Shown here: positions 45,265 to 59,031 of the stretch, one piece after another
Numbering within the stretch: position 1 is the first letter of the stretch
How the letters are laid out: every line of letters starts with the position of its first letter
Source: Dermanyssus gallinae
Lineage: Eukaryota > Arthropoda > Arachnida > Mesostigmata > Dermanyssidae
Direction: 5' to 3'
NCBI GenBank assembly: GCA_003439945.1
Contig: QVRM01002059.1
Location: 124,001 to 188,000, forward strand
DNA length: 64,000 nt
Program-made: the position numbers and the translations under genes
Notes under the pieces: model-generated
Database searches by the model: none
What the model was told of the DNA's origin: nothing
The model's input: the letters and a program-made list of their open reading frames with translations, nothing else

Positions 45265-45960
45265 ACGGCCTAACGCTTGCCTCCGCCAAAAGCAAAGCCA
45301 TTCTTCTGATTGGCAAGAAAAAATGCCTACCCATTCGGCTCTTGTTGGACGACATCGAGATAAAAATTGTAAAAACAGCAATATACCTCAGAGTCCACCA
45401 AGACCAAGGTATGACCGGTAACCCTCACATCAAACAAGCGGTAGCAAAAGCAGCAAAAGTCGCGGCCAACATTGCCCGGCAGATGCCTAACATCCACGGG
45501 CCCAAGGAAGCAAAGAAAAGGCTTACTGTGTCAGTCGCAAGGTCCATTGCTCTGCTTGGTGTTCCAGCCTGGCCCACGCATGCAACTTTCACGCAGAGGA
45601 CGGGTAGTAAGCCGACTGCGCTAGTGCTGTCTCGTGGGACCTGGAGCGCAAACAACTATGGGACATCCAGTGCTCGGAAAGAAAGAAGCCAGAAGAGAAA
45701 CGCAGGCCCGATGGCAGGCCGAGTGGGAGGGGATTCCAAGCGGCGAATCAAAAGCGTCTGTCAGGGATATTATCCCGGGCAAGAACTGGGAAAAGGGGAG
45801 ATCAGCGGCGGAATGGTTAATGAGAGAGAAGGCTTATCGCGAAACAGAACGGCTTCGGCGACTCTCCAGATGGCCGGAAGACGACACTAGTTACAGGAAA
45901 CCGGGTTCGCAGGTTAATGGGCAAAGCATGTCTGATGAGGAGATGACCACGGCGGCTTGA
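45265..45960 (+). pseudogene. R1-like retrotransposon, RT thumb and C-terminal part
   Basis: ASAKSKAILLIGKKKCL, then LLLDDIEIKIVKTAIYLRVH, and KAAKVAANIARQMPNIHGP followed by SVARSIALLGVPAW match the region after the RT active site in R1 elements. The rest decays by frameshift. It is likely the distal half of the element starting at 43225, with the catalytic centre lost. Confidence 0.7.
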
Positions 45961-45999
45961 TCCGATTGGCATCCGCCACAGCTCCTGTCAGTCCGTAGC

Positions 46000-47950
46000 A
46001 CTATTAAATGAAGATCCGGGCTGACAGAGTGTGAAGCTTAAGGAGACAGGTGTGTTTAGACAGGCATGGGTCTCGACAGAACAAGATCCAGCCGTCGGGG
46101 CCGAGCACCACACAGCGCGGGTGAGCTGCCATGATATGCCCGTATAATTACATTAAATGCGTCGTAACTTCTTACGCCATTGAAGAAGTTTGCTCTTAGG
46201 CAGCGCAAAATATCAGTAAGCAGATAATCTGCTTCTTTGATCTAAATATATTCCTTTGTTTATATTATGGTGCTGTACAGGAAAAAGTCCGACATCTATG
46301 GAAGTATTTGTAAAGGTTTTTAATAATAATCCTAACAGCATATAAGTTAGACAGATCAATTTGTCTGACTGATTGACATCAAGAACCTTTTTATGCTTAC
46401 GACATCGAAGTCTAGTCTGCGTTCTGAATTTGTTTCTTCGGACAGCCAAACTGATAAACAAGATTATTCAGCACATGCACTTTTTAAAGTACTATCTTAT
46501 ATGCTGAACGATGCTCACTGCAGTAAAAATAACTAGTCAAAGCAGCATCCACGACATTGTAATACCGCCCTTAATGGGCACTCTCAGGAAGAATTACAGA
46601 CGGGGATAGTTCAACCTATGGACGCAAGTCTTATTGATAATTTCTTTGATATAAGCTAAATAATGTATGTGTCCAGATGCGTTGCAAAAACGGAGCACGT
46701 CAATAATATGTTCGCCTGGCGCGTGATCAGATTTTTTCAAAACAGGACGACTGCACAGGCCCTACCTGCGACCACTCATTTCTTACCCTTTATTATATGA
46801 ATAAAGAAACTTTATATTCTATTCTATTTCTCAGGGCTTTTCATATTATATGCTCATATCGCAGTCAACGATACCCTTGCTAAGCATACTGAAGCATATT
46901 CTAATTTTTTGACGTTACATATACATTTTCTATATAGCCTGTATTCATTATATACATACACGTGTAACGAACGATTAGGCAAGATTATTTTTTATTGATC
47001 GTGTAAATCTCCCTAGAAACCTATATGGCAACTCTTACTTAGATGGCAGAATACCCCATGTGTAATATTTGCTTTTTGCAAACACTTTTATATTAGATTT
47101 AGAAAAACGTAGTACATTTTCAACATGCGGTCGAAACAAAGTCAAATCCATACGAACATGACGCTTACGCTACTAATTTCGCACAACAAATGTTATTCGT
47201 TCCGCTCATTATTACTTTTGCTCGTGCCGCATTATTCACTTCTTTCCCTTAGTAGAACGTTGTTAGTAGCCAAGTGCCATGTTGTTTTACAATAAGCGCC
47301 AACAAGCTGACGCTTAGGCCAACAAGCTACATACTTGACATACCGTTTGCTACCAACTTTAATAAGCCAGGTTAGCTAGACTCACCTTAGCAGGTTAAAA
47401 CTTGAGTTTGAGATAAAGTCGTTGTAAGTCTCTTTAGCCCTATTTAATCAAACCCACTAGCGTATTTGCCTTAAACGTACCTAGCCCATGCGCAACGATA
47501 TTTGCTTATTTCTCAGGTACCATAGTCATTTATTGGCATAGTGGACTATAAATGTTGCTACAAAAATAAGTGTAATATAATAATATATAGTGGACTATAA
47601 ATGTAGCCACAAAAATAATTGTGTGTCTAGCTTTACCCAACGCATTTTCAAGATCTATCACACTCTACTATCTAAAAAAGAGAGCATCGTTTCTCAGCGT
47701 TTAAGTGCACTGAATAAAAGTCAAATAATTTTTTTCCGGCGTGTCTTACGATTTCCAAGAAATGCGCCGGTTACCTTCGTATTGCACTAATACCAAAATA
47801 ACACGACAACCAATAATAATAATAAAGCAACTCATTTAAAAAATTAAGAATTCCAGGCAGCGTTACTGCATACATGCCATCTGTGTAAAAAAACACAAAA
47901 TCTGTACTTTGTAATACATCTGTATGGTCTAATGTTCAACTGAATAGTTG
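46000..47950. other. No gene recognised
   Basis: AT-rich, with only short ORFs. A direct duplication TATAGTGGACTATAAATGT occurs at about 47538 and 47586. Otherwise I see nothing to annotate. Confidence 0.35.
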
Positions 47951-47957
47951 GACGATA

Positions 47958-48025
47958 CGTCTTACGAAAGAATGCGAAGGCAATTCCGTGGGCGTTAAAT
48001 GTTAGCTGAGCGTGAGCCCAAAAAA
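47958..48025 (+). mobile_element. SINE family A, body fragment (copy 4)
   Basis: GAATGCGAAGGCAATTCCGT and GGGCGTTAAATGTTAGCTGAG match the post-tRNA body of the copies at 24141 and 27778, ending GAGCCCAAAAAA. The tRNA head is absent. Confidence 0.55.
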
Positions 48026-48714
48026 TACTATAGATTCTTGATAGAAAATTTCGGAACGACTGTGTTCGTCAATTTTGTAAAGTGGACCGTTACTACATAT
48101 TTATATTCACACTGTATAATTGTCTATGTTACATGCAATACTCAATATGCGTGAAATAAATATGATGATGATTTATATGCACACAACCTCGATTGAAATA
48201 CGTGTCAATGACGTGCTGAGCCTGAACGACTCAAAAATCTCTCTAACTAAGCAAGCTTTTTTGCAAGCTAGTGCTTCTGATGTTTTTGAGAAAGAGGATA
48301 TTGCTTTACTAAATCTTCACTTGACTAAAGCTGCATGTTGACTCGTTTAGTGAATGGGAAAAAAGGTAAATAGGACAATTAAGCTAAGAGATATAATTGA
48401 ATTCACAACTAATTCAGCAACAACTTAAAACAAAATACTGAATTATGTAAACTCGGGCGCAAACTCTACTCTGAAAGTGTTTATACCAGATAAGAACAAA
48501 TAGTTATTGGATTAAGAAATTACACTAGAGGTCCGTAACCAGAACTTCACTGGAGCACTAGAGTATGAATACACGATTTAAATAAATACAAAAAGAGGCA
48601 TATCACTAGTAATTTAATTTATAAATAGTTTAATGCAAGAAGTAAATTGAGTCATTTCCTAGACTTCGATCCTCGAATAAAGAAAAGCATTATATATATA
48701 TATATATATATACG

Positions 48715-49495
48715 CTAGTACATTGTATTACTGATGAGGTTTTGAATAGTCTGGGGTAAAAGTGCCATCAGTTCGCGGAGCACTTCCAGTTCGCCTGATA
48801 TGAAGTGCTCGTGATCAGGATATTTCTTTATGTACGCTTCGACCTGCAAGTAAATTCAGATACACGTTATATTGCATGTACATTTATAGCTTGAGAGTTA
48901 GAAGATGCGCAATCTGCTAAAAATTGATACACTGCTAATTGCGGATAAATTATGCCAACCGCTGAAATACGGAAAATTATTCCACTAAAACTTAAGTCCA
49001 CCGATAAGGGTGCAATCAGAAATACTATAAAGTAAAAAAATAAACGTTTGCAGTAACATCCGTCCCCATGCCTAACGCCAAAGACGTTTCGCATAAATGT
49101 ACTAGTTTCACGTGTTGACTCAAGCAGAATCACACTTTGCATGGTACTTACAAATTCATAGTGTTTCTTGCACTTCTCGAGGTGCTCCAGCTTCTCGCGT
49201 GGGTGTCCTACAATAGTTTTTGACTGAAGCCGTCCAATAGAGAAGCGAGCTACAAGCGCCGGCCTCACGTACGAATCTTCGAACTTGGCTATTCCATCAG
49301 TGCCCTCTGACCCTTTTATTACAAACTCCTTGATTAAGTCTAAAAACGACTGGTAGTGCCTGGAAATACAAACAAATTAGAGCACCGATCAATTCAATAA
49401 GCGTCATAGTGTCAACTCAAGTAGACTCAAGTAAGACCGTAACTTTATTTTTCGCCAGACAAGCTTTCCTAATAGAGATGCCTTCCACATATTCA

Positions 49496-49539
<44 letters not shown>

Positions 49540-52500
49540 TAGTAAGCATATATGTATCTAACAATTATTTTTATCTAGCTTAATCACCATTAACCTTTTT
49601 TTTGTTTGTTTTTTTTGTTCTGGGAGGTTTCGGGAATGCATGATGCACATGCGCCACTAGCAGCCTGCGTGACTCGTGTGAGACTCGCAAACCCACTAAA
49701 CCCGGATTCCTCCCCACCCACCCAGGCTCGGTATTACTTTGGCATTACATCGAAATCACCATTAACCTGGGAAGCTGGAGCTACCCTGATATTGCCCAGG
49801 ATCTACGCTCTAAACTCGACCCGCGAATTAGAAATCCAGGGCAAAGAGTCTCTAAAACAGCGTTTGGTGAAGTTAAACTACTCGTCAAGACCTTGACTCC
49901 AAACGCTACGGCGAAGTAGGCCAAGGAAATTAAATACAAGGCTTCCCTTACGGTAACCGCTCACACATCCCCCCGAATGAAGACACTATGTATCAGAAAT
50001 CTAGATAAAACGATAATTAATAAGTCCGCCCCGGCGATAGAGATGGCACTACTTTTTATCGCTTCTTAAGACACCGAGTTTATCCTGGTCTCGGAACCCC
50101 AAAAGTCGGCTACACGAAGTGACTGTGCACGCATCAAACGGCTTCTCAGCTGTGTATAGAACCACCTCGGTTTTCCACATACTAGAGCCGACCGAGGCGT
50201 GCACTTATCTTTTATCTCTACACGTCGAAGACCTCTCAAATTATAACTACATTTCTCTTAACGTGACGCCATACTCTCCTAAGACGCCATACTCTCCTGC
50301 AAGCTGTACCTGAGGTTACACTTTAAGACGTTTGAGCACGAAATTTAGTCTCGCTGTGCCCGGCTGCATTATACTGAGGACACTTGTTGAGCAGCAAGTC
50401 GCCCCACACTAGCTCGGCGGACCCCCAAGTACTGGTGAAATAGTCGATTAGCCGAGGAACAGAAAAAATGCCACAAAATCAGACGCATATTTAATCGCCG
50501 GCATGCTCAACACCGCGCAAGATCTTCAAGCTCTATGGGAAGAATACAGTGAAGCTCGTCGCGCCCTTGCCCGGAAAATCAAAAGAGTATGTCTGAGTGT
50601 TGGCAAATACTTGTAACGGTCCAGAACAACCCCTAGGGGGAGGGCGATAAAGCCTACCGAAAAACTGAGACACTCACAAACCACCACTGCCACCATCTAG
50701 TTTTAGCACCCTCACCACTTAGACACTTTCGACCCAAGAAAACGTCCCCCTCACGATGGTCGTAACTATCAGAAAGGCATCCACTTACATCTAACCCTCT
50801 AGGAGCATCGTAAACGTGCGCTAGCACGGATCCATACGCCCATCTTGGATTTTAGCATCTGCTTACAACGTAGGTAGTCGATCAGGGCAAATTCCCAGGC
50901 ATCCGTGTGGATCCACTTTGACATCGAGTGCCCTACATCGCTCCACCCTCAACGTTATGTCCATAGCCTATGCAGATGATCTTGCTATCGTGATTACGTC
51001 GCGTGAAGCCAGAGAGCTCCAATAGGCGCCAATTGGCGCCTTCAAGACATATCCATCTTGCTCACTCCGCATGGATTTCGCCTAGCCTCGCAACAAACCG
51101 TGGCACATTTTCCGAACGGGCAAAAACGGCTCCCCCAACTCAACCTGACCCTAGAGAGACACAATTGCCCTCTCCAAGCAAAATACTTGGAGGTGCTCCT
51201 GGATATCGACCCGACAGGCACCTTTCATGTGCAATACGCGGCAGGTAAAGCCACCAAAACTACCACAAAATTCTCAAGATTGCTGCCGTGCACACAGGGT
51301 ACTCCTGATGATCGGATTGCAAGAGTTAACAAAACTCCGTCCACTCCTCTATCTCTCAGGAGGCCGCCCAACGTCAGACACTAGACGCTTGCAACAATAG
51401 ATGGATGAAGACCCAGGCGGGCCGTATTTCTAGAATCCCTGATGTTAGGGAGTGGTTCAAAAGGCGAGTGAAATCATTGTCTAAGGCCCTCTGACCTATA
51501 CTTCTAACAGGCCACGGCACCTGAGAGGTTTTTAGTAGGTATTATGCCAACAGCATCGGCAATCGAGTCCCACACTACACGCTTCGGGTGTGCGGTGAAA
51601 GCATTTCCGCTATCACCATAAAAAAAGGAAACATATATTTGTTTAACTCATAGTAAGGTGTAAACAATGTATATATATAAATATGCTCAAAGGTGGCCAA
51701 CTGGCACCATAGATGTCCTTAACCAACGTCACCCATTTCACGTAAAATGTGCTTATATGATAAAGTTTTAGCCCCTGATAAAACTCAAAACAAAACCGAA
51801 ACGCCGTCCGCGTTTGCGATTTAGTTTGCATATACATTTCTGCAGGCGTACCCCATTGCTTACGAGTAAGGATGTTGATCTTGTTGACGGGTCCATCGGT
51901 GGGCTTAAGCATGCCTTCGGAAGTAGGGCATACTTTAACTCCATCATTTCTGTATATACCTGCAAACGTAGGAAACATTACCAAATATCCAATATACAAA
52001 TCGATTAATGAAAAACTTGCTTATTTCCCTACTAGATAACATCTTTATATATATATATATATATATTTAAAGTAAACGAAACAAAACATGTCCCCACCTC
52101 GCCAAGTTCAAAGTGAATCTGTTGTAGCTCTCCAGAGTAGTACTTCGGGTTAAGGGTTTTCACCATTTCTTCCAACAGATCAACACGCCTTAAAGCACAC
52201 AAACAATTTTTGTTAGATATTGTACACCACGACTATGCAAAATATATCCCAACACTTACCGTACACTTTTTATGCTTTACAGAAGCTTTCGGTTTTCACA
52301 ATTAAACTTCCCATAAACAATATAGACTATAATACTGATCAACGGCAACGCGAAAATAATACCCCCATATGTCCAAACCTAATGTCAAGAAAACGCTAGA
52401 TGAACGAGAGTGTCTTAATCCTGCACAATTACCTATTCCATTACTAATGATTTATACTCTCCTTAACTACCGACTTTTCCTAAGGCAGTACCTCTTATGC

Positions 52501-54058
52501 ATTTTGCACTTCCGGTCCACCTCGGGTTCGAATACCGACAGGTCCCGGTAGAGCTTGGAGATGTCCTGGCTAACCAGGACGTAATCCGATGCCCGATCCT
52601 GTAAGCTGTAGTATGATGTTGCCTCGGAGGCTTTCTTCTGAGCAGCTAGAAATATCTACGCAAACATGGCCGTGTTAATTGTGATCTCGAGAAATAAAGC
52701 AATTCCATTAGGTGTGCAGCACTAAATATATCTCAGCAGGTTCTATATCACTTGTATGCTTTTCAGCAGCCTTCGTCTTTCAAACTTCAGGCATACATTA
52801 GAGTCAATGTACCACAATGAATTACATTACTCTACTTACTGCTAGTATTTTGTGCTCACTCAAGCGTGCTTAGTAGTTATCTGAAAGAGTTACACGTTCA
52901 GTGTATAGAATAAAACAATTCGTACACTCACTTTTCTGGCTTCCTCGTAGGTGTTTGCATGCTCCATCCTCCACTCGTTCTCAGTCGTTTGGAATGTCAT
53001 CATTATCGATAAGCTTCACGGGTGGAGGTTGCTGGGGTACCACCTCGACATGGCTTTCCGTCTTCGCGAGCATTCTTTATATTCTACAAGTTGTATGAGC
53101 ATGCACCGGTGATATTAGAGCTTGACTGACACACTTATGTTTAATGATAACAGTCATTAACCCCTCACAACCGTGCACTTGTACGTAAGCTTATTTTAAT
53201 TACAGCTGTATCTTTTAAACCAAAGTGCTAAACATATACCTCTGCCGTGTATAAACCGAAAAGTACATATGTTTTTTGTATATATTAGTTCATCCTTTAA
53301 TACTACACGCGATCAGTAGATCACTGTTAGCCACGTTTTATATTACCTTCGAGGTTTCAAGAAGTACGACCGCGTATTTGAGCCAACAGCGGGCCACATC
53401 GGCACCTCGCCATGCGAGTCTCTCTGCATCATCGGGAGATGCTTTCAAACGACTTTCTTTTAGCATGTAATCTGCGCACGCTAGCAGATGTAGCGCCAAC
53501 GGAAAATTGTCCCTACATACAAATACAACAACTGCAATATCAATGCATTCAAATAAAATAAAATTCTCTTAACATTTGTTTATGTGGCCTTAAACTGGAC
53601 GTTTTGACTTTAAATATTGTTCTAATATTGGTATATTATTTGGTACCTACAACGATTACTGTAGGTACTTAAATTATAATATTCCACATCTATTGTATTT
53701 ACAAGCGTTTAATAGTTCATCAAGCATCATATTGTAGAATAGCCAAAAATATAAAAATAATATTGCCTACTGTTGCTGCCCACAGAATAAAACGCTGCTA
53801 TTCCGTTTAAGATGTCCCAGGAAAAATACTCGGGACATGATTCAACCTGACACTGGCACTCAATGCCCTTTCTTGCCTAAGAGCACGACGTCACCTAATC
53901 TAATGGCAAGTAGTCTCGGCGACGTTCATGCGCAGTGAGATAGATTTAGTCGATCTGTCTCTCCCAATGTTTGGAGGACAAGATTCCTACCAAATCCGGA
54001 ACTAATTAAGACCCTCAGTTGTGTTTTAAACTCAAAACGGTCAATTATCTCTCTCTCT

Positions 54059-54099
<41 letters not shown>

Positions 54100-55239
54100 T
54101 ACATACAGAAGACATGCATTCTGTAAGACAAATAACTATGATGATATGGCCAGAGGATCGGCATCGAAATAGATTCGCACCTGTCGTACCACTTGGGACG
54201 AATACCACCAATACATGTTTTTAGGGCAGCTCCTATGAAGTTGAGAATTGTGTTTTTAAACCCTGTGGGTTAAGTCAAAGAGTACGCTATTATATATTCG
54301 AGTGTATTTTGATAATTTGCAGTTAATTAATCTGAAAATTCATAACGAATACATGTTTATCTATTATCCTATTAGCCTCTAAGCATTCCCTCTCACATAA
54401 GCATTTGGGATTATGGATACCACACTGACACCTGAATATAAGCCTGCTACTGCTAATATAGGGTAGCGATAAAATGGCCGTCATATTAAACGAATGTCTA
54501 GTGCCATCATTTTAGTCGAAAAAAAATCACCTTCGAAAGAATGATTATCAAAGAGAGAACCAGCTTTGATGAATTAGTGGTAACTGCCTCCTCTTCTTCT
54601 TAACAACAGCCTTGCGATTGCAAACCAGTATAAAGTTGCCTATGCAGTCATTGTCGTTCCAGGACAAAAACTTCCTTGGAAGGTTTTCGATCCCAGGGTA
54701 CAGCCGTTACAAAAAAAATACAACAGGCATGTATGCATATGCATATATCAAAACCAACTGTAGTTTGCCGCCGCTTAGTTAAAGGCTCGCCGACGGTGCC
54801 TCGAACAGGAAAAGCCTATGTGAGCGCTAACCTGTAGAGAAAAAACTGGCTGAGGGTGGCCGAGTTGATCGCCCAGTCGACCGGGTCAAAGAATGACAGG
54901 AAGTCCCGATTGCGAAGCTGTTTCTTGAGAGTCGTGTGACAATACATCGCCGCCGTCTCTTTATCCCCAAGGTGCTGGTAGCATTGAGCGAGATAGTATT
55001 TGCTCTTCGTTCCTATAAAATAAAACGCGTTTTGCATTAGTTACGTTAGTCTTTGAGAGACATAACTCACGCTCGTAAAGATGACACATGGCAGCATGCA
55101 TATATATATATATATATATACATCGGTAGATACGAGCAAAAGCCCTTTCTGCAAAATACCTTTAATTCTTACAATTCGAAAATGTGCAATTATAAAAATT
55201 TAATGTAAATCCATTTCCCGTCCGGAAAAGACGGCCCCA

Positions 55240-55275
<36 letters not shown>

Positions 55276-56464
55276 ACCTGCGACTCTGTTCTTACGTAAT
55301 GGATAGATGGGCGACATTTGAAAATATATATATATATATATATATAAAATCACAGTAACTGTGGCACGCAAATACCTTCTTCTTCAAGCCAAATCGGGTA
55401 AGTGAACCGCTGAGGTATCGGCTCCTTTCCAAGCAAGTACTCAAGATGGTTGGCAGTCGCACCAAGCTCCTCTTCCGACTTGAAACGTTCGTTTATCGCG
55501 TTATAGATCGACTCTCCATGTTTCAGCTTTTCTAGAGCCTCCTCCAGGTGGCTTCTGAAAAGCCCAACAGGCAAAACGTTGATCCAAGTTTAAGCTACGA
55601 GGCGGTGCACAACAGGCGGTGAAAACGATTGAGTAAGGCAGGCAACTTTAGCTAGCGCAATGTATAAAAGTAAATCTCTCTATCCAAACTCCTCAGCAGC
55701 TTAACATGCATGCTACAAAACAGCTCCATCTTGTTAAAATATACATTTACTGGCGCTCAACGGACAATATAACGTACCTCGCGGAATCAACTATGGCAAG
55801 TTGATTGAGAACAGAAAGGTGAAGGATCGCCTTTTGAGGCGAACTTAAATCGCCATCAGGATGTGATGGCATAGACTGGAGGACGTCCAGCGACTCTTGC
55901 AACTTTTTGACGCCCGCTCCGGCCTCTTCGGTATCCGCTTCAATAAGACCTGTAATAGTTTAATTATGCTAAATGTTCTGATGGCAAGCACGCATGTAAA
56001 TCTTATATTTAAATAAAGTCATTAGCTATACCGAGTAGAACGAAAAAACGACAGCAAACCTAATTATGGCTGTCACCTAGAACGTACTTACATTTCTACG
56101 TACAACAAGTGCTACTTACCCATTTCGTAAAGAATCTGAGCAACCGCCAGCTGAGCTGCCTCAGATTTATCGCCGCGATTTTTGAGGTTGTTTAGAGCAT
56201 TACCCAGGTGTTCACTGGCCGCATACAGACTTCGGAAAGGCTCGCGAGCAGGATCCGAGAGGTGATCGACATCAATGCACTTTCGCGCCTATCAACCCGA
56301 ATAGAGCGTGTCATTATACTCGTTACTACAACTCTTTACCAAACTTACTCTTTAACAAATGCGGTAAACACATTTATATGACGTAAACGTGTATCTAAGT
56401 GCCGCTTCGTGTTTTTGCTGTGGTTACATTATACATAGTAATTAAAAGAAACCTTCGGGCCACA

Positions 56465-56498
<34 letters not shown>

Positions 56499-57372
56499 AC
56501 GTAGCATAACCTATCGCTAATACATAAAGGGGCAATTTATTACTCATGCAACCAGAGTATTTCGTACAATCGCCACCCATCGTCGTGTTTCACAGAGTCT
56601 TTGCAGCACAAGGCGCCACATCTTTCAAAGCTGCAGTCAAAAGTAAAATCGAGCAGAATATTCTGCCATCACTGAAGCGGAATCATATGAGCACATATCA
56701 TTTGTAAGCTGTCGCATGGGCTCCACTTTGCTGTCTGGGGTATAGTAGTTTGTCTGGGTAGAATATTGGTGGCAATCTCTTCAAGACAACGTCTCAGCCT
56801 GAGGCACCTGAACAGGTCTATATGTTTAGCCAGTTGAGGCTCCCAAACCGACGACCAATAAGTCCGTTTGGGAAGGACAAGTGATTTGTACAGGCGCATA
56901 TAAGAGTCCGTATTACAGTACCATTCATTTTGCATTTAACGCCAAGTGCATGTGTTTTAGCACAATGCATGCGAGAGGAGTATACCATTCTCGGCACACT
57001 AGCGGGCGACGCAGTCGACTGTTGATTTTAACCCGGGGCACAAATCTTCAGAAAGATATAGTAAATATTCAGGTGCTCTTTATTCAAACTAGTTGACACT
57101 GGGAACCACACGCGTGCTTATCTACAAAACGCAAGCTTTACGCAGACTAGGGGATAGACATTCTCCCCTGCGGTACCTCAGAAATAACAGAATGTCTCCG
57201 ACTGAGTTGGTGGCCAAGCTTAACCTGGAGGAAACGTTTCCTTAAGCCTTGTATATATATATATATACGTCGCAACAGCAAACGTACCTTGACATAGAGA
57301 TCATGCACGCTCTTCTCCGCCATGTTGGGAATACTCCGTCTCGAATAGATCTTTAATTGCCGTAGTCGCCAC
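48715..57372 (-). CDS. KIFBP: KIF-binding protein (KIFBP/KBP), 12 coding exons, two with frame problems
   Basis: TPR-like helical protein that binds and inhibits certain kinesin motors. Coding exons: 57323-57288 (ATG, MAEKSVHDLYVK), 56288-56120, 55949-55778, 55554-55376, 55012-54832, 53512-53347, 53083-52932, 52655-52492, 52188-52098, 51959-51864 (or 51836), 49359-49152, 48843-48715 (TAG). A 5' UTR part reaches acceptor 57372. Hallmarks of the family are KYYLAQCYQHLGDKETAAMY, WAINSATLSQF, ARCWLKYAV, YEEARK, DRKCKMHKR, LNPKYYSGELQQIHFELG, MMELK and RPALVARFSIGRL. Total is about 590 codons against about 620 in human. Most exon phases match, but exons 7 (53083-52932) and 10 (51959) each need one more base to stay in frame. 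Either local sequence errors or gene decay would explain this. Introns hold LINE fragments and (TA)n tracts. Confidence 0.88.
49499..49540. repeat. (TA)n microsatellite in a KIFBP intron
   Basis: Alternating TA. Others within KIFBP introns are 52046-52067, 54062-54096, 55100-55121, 55242-55274, 55324-55347 and 56465-56499, plus 48690-48712 just past the stop. Confidence 0.95.
49600..51400 (+). pseudogene. Decayed LINE inside the KIFBP intron between exons 10 and 11
   Basis: Antisense to KIFBP. Readable pieces are NTAQDLQALWEEYSEARRALARKIKR near 50510 (N-terminal RT region), the catalytic box SIAYADDLAIVITSREARELQ near 50965, and LNLTLERHNCPLQAKYLEVLLD near 51150 (after the active site). Frame breaks are frequent. 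The family looks I/Jockey-like, but the clade is uncertain. Confidence 0.65.
54062..54096. repeat. (CT)n then (TA)n microsatellite in a KIFBP intron
   Basis: CTCTCTCTCT followed by alternating TA. Confidence 0.95.
56660..56940 (-). pseudogene. LINE C-terminal fragment in KIFBP intron 1
   Basis: YMRLYKSLVLPKRTYWSSVW followed by EPQLAKHIDLFRCLRLRRC matches the block after the RT domain in LINE elements (compare LVLPKLTYCSSVW). It runs in the same orientation as KIFBP and is 5'-truncated. Confidence 0.6.
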
Positions 57373-57439
57373 CTGTTGTAACAAAACAAGTTTTATTAAA
57401 CTCACAGCGCTTACTTCCTACTCACAAAAAAAATAATTA

Positions 57440-59030
57440 TATATATATATATAGTGTCCGTAAGCGCCGCAATTTAGTCGGCGGTAGTCACATATAAAAT
57501 CTTAGCGGCTGAAGCTAATCAACATGTTAATCTGTTTCGATGCACTTGTTCAACAGAGTTACAGAATTACCACCGGTATACCATGATTATCTTCCAGTAG
57601 AACAGACAGCCGGTTGTAGTTGTGGACCAAGTAAGCGAAGCATTTAAGAAAGTATAACAATGATCGAGATCTAGACGCTTGTGAACGCGACATCTCTGTG
57701 ATAACGGCCTGTAAACCTGGTTCTCGATAATAGAAAGGATTAATGCTGTCGTCGGTAAAGCGGACTCAAGAAATAACCAGCCAATGCAAACTTCCGTCGG
57801 GCAAGCGACTGAAAGGTTTCTGACCTGACTGAGAGGTTTTATCATCGTACGACTCCCATCGACTAAGACCGTGATCATTGGCTCATCATCATCAAGGCTC
57901 GTCAGGAGGAAGAGGGTTCAAGGCAGAATTGAACCTGCTTCTTCCTAGTGTTGGCTGATAGAAGATTACTATATGTCACTTCGTTTCTACATTTTTAGCC
58001 AGGCCACCCTGTGCTCGACTTCAAAAGAAAAGCATGCAGTCTGCAGACTTATATTCATCAAATTTTTTTAAATATGGTTATCAACCACCTCACCACCTCT
58101 ATCGTAAGTGAGGTTCATTTCTCAGTGAACAATTCGCGACGGCCATTTAGACAACGGTTGTCCAAATGTTTAGGTTAGTATTGCTGCATTATTGCATTAG
58201 CATCCTAATATAGCGATGAAATGTCGATCTTCTTCATTTTCAACAGAGCAACCGAAAAGATCCTACTGTTTTTACGCCAAGCCTCGGTCAGACTCACCCA
58301 AGCTTCGCCAGCCAGGCCGAATTCTTAGCGATAGACTGGAGTTTGAACTTCAGCTTTGCCATAAGCCCCAGACGCTTCACCACCTTGCAATAGGGTCGCT
58401 CTCACCACAGATATATATACAACTGCTGCTTCAGCTGCTGTAAACAGCCTCTTCGAGATGCACTTAACATTACAGCCCACACAAGGTGTAGCAGGTTAGC
58501 AGTGCAAACCTACCTTCATCTAGGATACTATTTCGAACTATGGAATATGTAGTGTGGAAAGTAAAACTTATATACTATGAAAGAAAATTAACACCAAGTT
58601 CCAAGAGGTCAACGTTGGGAGAAAGTGAAAAACGGTAGTGTTCAGATATTTACATTTGGTTCATCAGCTGGACTGTAAGGGACACCCGGCTTAACTTAGC
58701 GAAATACTTCCCACCGGAAAACCGTACACTGCATTGGTTATCCTGTCTAACTAAACGGGACATTAAATTACAGCGAATGAACTCACCTAAATCGAAATTC
58801 GCTAACACTGCCTGAGAAATGCGCACGCATTCACACTACGAAATACGCATGCCCTTGCAAACCCGTTTAACGTTGCGGTAACAATTGCAATAGTATCTCG
58901 GCTAGCTAAATCACACATTGCACAACATTATTTTAGTCGATTACAGAGAGACCGCGTCGTCGTCGCTGTCGTGGGTAATGTGGAAACTTTGTATTTAAAC
59001 CGGTACAGGGGCCTCAAGAGGCCTCACTCA
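57440..59030. other. Probable first intron of KIFBP; no other gene recognised
   Basis: ORFs of 75-103 codons (57567-57878 minus, 58216-58443 plus) show no family features. I read the stretch as intron or intergenic. Confidence 0.35.
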
Positions 59031-59031
59031 C

